A stretch of 8,644 nucleotides of DNA. It comes from an uncultured Gemella sp. GTDB taxonomy: Bacteria; Bacillota; Bacilli; Staphylococcales; Gemellaceae. Position numbers and translations under genes: made by a program. Shown piece after piece: positions 5,732-8,644 of the stretch (its first letter is position 1; every line of letters starts with the position of its first letter). Under the pieces are notes generated by a model. It ran no database searches and was not told where the DNA came from. It saw only the letters and a list, made by a program, of their open reading frames with translations. The stretch covers positions 1-8,644 of the forward strand of contig CAMYEU010000064.1 of NCBI GenBank assembly GCA_947254465.1, read 5' to 3'.

Positions 5732-6691
5732 CTATTTCATATTTTCTTCAATCCTTTCTTTAGCCATCTTGCAATAGTCCTCATTTAATTCTATTCCTAT
5801 ATATTCTCTATTCATTTTAGTAGCAACCATTCCAACTGTGCCTGATCCCATAAATGGATCTAATATTAACCCATTATTAGGACAAGCTGCTTTTATACAA
5901 ATTTCTACTAATTTTGGTGGAAATACTGCATAGTGTTTTCCTTTAAAGGCATTAGTATTTATTGTCCAAATATCTCTACTATTTCTAAACTGAGGAACAT
6001 TATCTCCTATATATTCTCCATATTCTCTTGCTTCATTTATGCTCTGTCTTTTAGCACCTGTATTTTCTTTTAGGTACTTATTGTCTTTTCCCCTTGCCCT
6101 TATATATCTTTTTTTACTTATCTCTTTCATGGGTTCTTTCATTGCTTCATAGTTATAAAAATATTTTTTTGATTTAGAGAGTAAAAAAATATGTTCGTAT
6201 GATCTCGATGGTCTATCTTTACATGATTCTGGCATAGCATTTTCTTTGTGCCATATAATATCACTTCTTAAATACCAACCATCTTCTCTTAGTTTTAATG
6301 CAAGTTGCCAAGGAACTCCAATCAAATCTTTTGTCTTATATCCTTTTAATTTTTTCGTGACAGAAACTTTTTGGCCTGTTCTTCCATTCTTATTTTTTGG
6401 GTCTTTGTATTCTTTCTTGCTTCCAGTACCAACGTAAGAATCTCCTATTACAATCCATAAAGTTCCATCTTTTTTTAATACTCTTTTTACTTGGTCAAAT
6501 ACTTCTACTAACTTATTTAAATACTCTTCAGGACTTTCTTCTCTTCCAATTTGACCTTTAACTTTATAATCTCTTAATCCATAATAAGGAGGAGAAGTAA
6601 TACAGCAATCAAATATCTCATTAGGTAGTTCTTTTAAGGCTACTAATGCATCTAAATTAATAATATAGTTACTTTTTATCTTATTCTTCAT
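5732..6691 (-). CDS. Solitary DNA methyltransferase, N4-cytosine/N6-adenine beta class
   Basis: A 319-residue enzyme that transfers a methyl group from S-adenosylmethionine to an exocyclic amino group of cytosine (N4) or adenine (N6) in DNA. The catalytic motif IV is TSPPY (32-36), followed by YGLRDY. The cofactor-binding motif I, DPFMGSGT (278-285), lies near the C-terminus and is followed by YIGIELNEDY. This IV-before-I order marks the beta class (N6_N4_Mtase family). The middle (about 85-240) would contain the target-recognition region. The SPPY form is common in both N4-cytosine and N6-adenine enzymes, so the modified base and site cannot be read off. No restriction endonuclease gene is visible. 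The ATG overlaps the virB4 end by 11 bases. The nearest good Shine-Dalgarno is AGGAG (6709-6705) with a long 13-base spacer, so translational coupling to virB4 is likely. Protection of transferred DNA from restriction is the likely role, by inference. Confidence 0.93.
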   Translation of the reverse strand: MKNKIKSNYIINLDALVALKELPNEIFDCCITSPPYYGLRDYKVKGQIGREESPEEYLNKLVEVFDQVKRVLKKDGTLWIVIGDSYVGTGSKKEYKDPKNKNGRTGQKVSVTKKLKGYKTKDLIGVPWQLALKLREDGWYLRSDIIWHKENAMPESCKDRPSRSYEHIFLLSKSKKYFYNYEAMKEPMKEISKKRYIRARGKDNKYLKENTGAKRQSINEAREYGEYIGDNVPQFRNSRDIWTINTNAFKGKHYAVFPPKLVEICIKAACPNNGLILDPFMGSGTVGMVATKMNREYIGIELNEDYCKMAKERIEENMK

Positions 6692-8595
6692 AACTTTCTT
6701 TTAACTCCTCTGGTTTAGTTGTCATTAGTCTATATAGCTTAGTATCTTTAGGGAATCTATCCACGAATGGAACAATGGTATTTCCATAAAACAAAAGCCC
6801 TTCTCCTTCATTAGAGTTGGTTACATATGATAATTGGTAAAGTGATATATTTAGTTTATCTGCTAATATTTCTCTATCTCCAGAGGCTTGATTTAGCATC
6901 AATATAAAGTCTGTATTATCAAATATATTTTCTATTTCAGGACTAGCTAAAAGATCCTTGACATTCTGAGTTAACCCTGTTGGTATTCCTCCCCATTTAC
7001 GAAATCTTTTCCAAATTTCTATTGAATAACTTGCTGTTTGTTCTTCTCTTAACAATAAATGGAATTCATCGCAATAATACCTAGTTTCTTTCTTATTCCT
7101 ATTAATTGTAACTCTATTCCAAACTTGATCTTGAACAATAAGCATTCCAATTTTTCTTAATTGCTTTCCCAATTCTTTGATGTCATAACAAAGTATTCTA
7201 TTTTTAGTATCTACATTAGTTCTATGATTAAAAACATTTAAGCTTCCTTTAACATATATTTCCATTTCTACCGCAAGTTTTTTCCCTACTTTTTCCTCTT
7301 GTTCCAAAAGTAAGTTATATAAATCTTCTAAAATTGGCATATTAGAAGGTATAGGATTATCAAAGTAGTTTTTATATAAGATTGGAAGACATCTATCTAT
7401 AACAGAAGTTTCTTCTGCACTCAGTCCTTCTTTTCCCACTACTAATTCAAATAATGATAGTATAAAGTCAGACTTTAATGACAATGGATTATCTTCATCT
7501 GCATAATCTAAGTTTATATCTAATGGATTAATATAGTCTCTACTAGTAGGTGATATCCTTATAACTTCTCCTCCTAATGCTCTAGTTAAATTCCCATATT
7601 CGGATTCAGGATCACATATTATAATGTCATCTTGTGTAATTAAAAAAGCATTGGTAATTTCTCTTTTAGCCGAGAAAGATTTTCCCGACCCTGGTGTTCC
7701 AAGTATTAAACCATTAGGATTTTTTAACAGCTTTCTATCTGTCATTATGATATTTCGACTTAATGCATTTAAACCATAATATAAGCTTTCTCCTTCTAAA
7801 CACAATTCTTCTGTAGTAAATGGAATAAAGATCGCTGTAGAACTTGTAGTAAGTCCCCTTTTCACCTCAATGTCATTCTTTCCAATGGGCAATGAGGACA
7901 TAAGAGCTTGTTCTTGCCTATAATTAAGATTCTTTAATACACAATTATGTCTACCTGCTATAGAGTTTAATTGAAAAATTACGTTGCTCAATTTCTTTCT
8001 GCTTTTTTCTATATTTGTAAATAAAATGGTAATTACAAACATTCTCTCGTTATGATTTTGAAGCTCTAATAAAAGTCTTTTAGCATCATTTCCATAAGTG
8101 ATCAAGTCTGAAGGTAATATATCCATGTCATATCCCGATCTTATAGCTTTTTTATTTTCTTCAATTTTCATCTTATCTAGATCTGTAATTTTTCTTTTTA
8201 TCATTTTAATTGCGTTTGTTTGATCGATAGAGTTTATATGAAAGGTTACAATCATATTTTCTTCAACTTCTAAAAATTCAGATAATAGTCTATCAGATAA
8301 TTCTGGTGCAAGAATCTGTAAAAAATTTACTTCTCCAAAGTATTCTCCTACTCTAAACTGATTTATAGATGAAAAATTAAAAGAAGTCGGAGAAATATAA
8401 TCTTTTGTGGATAAACCACTATGTTTTAAATCATCATATGAAAAAGTAAATTTTTTATCTTTATTTAAAATATCATGAATCACCTTTAATCTTTCGTATC
8501 CATCTAGCACATAAGCCTTAACTCCCATTTTCTTAAAATTATTTAGTATGTCCATTTCCATTCTTTCAAGTCTAATTGTAGCTTCTTTTATATCC
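6681..8595 (-). CDS. virB4: VirB4/TraE-type conjugation ATPase, 5' end missing
   Basis: The 3' part of the gene encodes 637 native residues, numbered here from the first native codon at 8594. The product is the cytoplasmic or membrane-associated ATPase that powers the type IV secretion apparatus. An N-terminal VirB4 region is followed by the P-loop domain: Walker A GTPGSGKS (299-306), a DPESEYG motif (328-334), Walker B RYYCDEFH with Asp509/Glu510, and a GLTQNVKDLL motif (540-549) as in VirB4/TraC relatives. The whole ATPase core is present and looks intact. Full-length relatives are roughly 800 residues, so about 150 N-terminal residues are missing. The apparent GTG start at 8624 and the first ten residues it gives (MGSEMCIRDR) come from sequencing adapter and must not be annotated. 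The codon at 8597-8595 straddles the junction. The stop lies 11 bases inside the methyltransferase gene. Confidence 0.93.
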
Positions 8596-8644
8596 CTGTC
8601 TCTTATACACATCTCCGAGCCCACGAGACATCTCAGGATCTCGT
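8596..8644. other. Illumina Nextera adapter contamination at the contig end
   Basis: Four adapter parts follow one another exactly: the 19-base transposase mosaic end CTGTCTCTTATACACATCT (8596-8614); the read-2 adapter part CCGAGCCCACGAGAC (8615-8629); an 8-base index ATCTCAGG (8630-8637); and ATCTCGT (8638-8644), the start of the P7 flow-cell sequence. This is library read-through that was not trimmed before assembly. Nothing in these bases belongs to the organism. Confidence 0.98.

Noticed and set aside
5267..5777. Three short plus-strand open frames of 60 to 69 codons with hydrophobic translations
   Set aside because: They are antisense to the Lys-rich N-terminal half of the NlpC/P60 protein; the hydrophobic look comes from the complement of Lys codons.
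6246..6437. Plus-strand open frame of 63 codons
   Set aside because: It is antisense to the methyltransferase and has no supporting signals.
5732..6691. A complete restriction-modification system
   Set aside because: Both neighbours are conjugation genes and no endonuclease is encoded in the window.
8595..8624. A GTG start and ten-residue N-terminus (MGSEMCIRDR) for the VirB4 protein
   Set aside because: These codons are translated Nextera adapter; the native gene is truncated at 8595.

Overview
This is an AT-rich, low-GC Gram-positive (Firmicutes/Clostridia-like) window. It carries part of the transfer module of a Tn1549/CTn4-type integrative conjugative element. The assignment rests on a conserved run of families: VirB4 ATPase, a CD1108-type NlpC/P60 wall hydrolase, a DUF4315 protein, a DUF4366 (CD1107-type) membrane protein and topoisomerase III. 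The species cannot be named from this sequence. Relaxase, coupling protein, integrase and element ends are all outside the window.

Every supported gene is on the minus strand, so transcription runs from high to low coordinates. In that order: virB4 (5' end missing; 8595-6681); a DNA methyltransferase (6691-5732) overlapping virB4 by 11 bases; a large membrane-anchored NlpC/P60 protein (5722-3182); an 81-residue DUF4315 protein (3166-2921); a secreted coiled-coil protein with a copper-amine-oxidase-N-like C-terminal domain (2921-1365), whose ATG shares one base with the preceding stop; and the DUF4366 protein (1350-454). Gaps are 15 bases or less and most genes have a clear Shine-Dalgarno sequence, so this looks like one polycistronic unit. 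A 337-base gap follows, holding a possible decayed small ORF, a perfect 8-bp dyad and a terminator-like hairpin. The start of topB (116-1) then runs off the left edge.

Inferred division of labour: VirB4 powers the type IV-like secretion apparatus. The NlpC/P60 protein opens peptidoglycan outside the membrane. DUF4366 and the coiled-coil protein are envelope parts of the mating apparatus. The solitary methyltransferase may protect element DNA from restriction. TopB would handle DNA topology during transfer or replication. The two least standard parts are the coiled-coil/stalk protein and the orphan methyltransferase, both placed inside an otherwise conserved block.

The last 49 bases (8596-8644) are not biological. 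They are the Nextera transposase mosaic end, the read-2 adapter, an 8-base index and the first bases of the P7 sequence. The apparent N-terminus MGSEMCIRDR of the VirB4 reading frame is translated adapter. Native sequence ends at 8595, and virB4 is cut by the contig edge.
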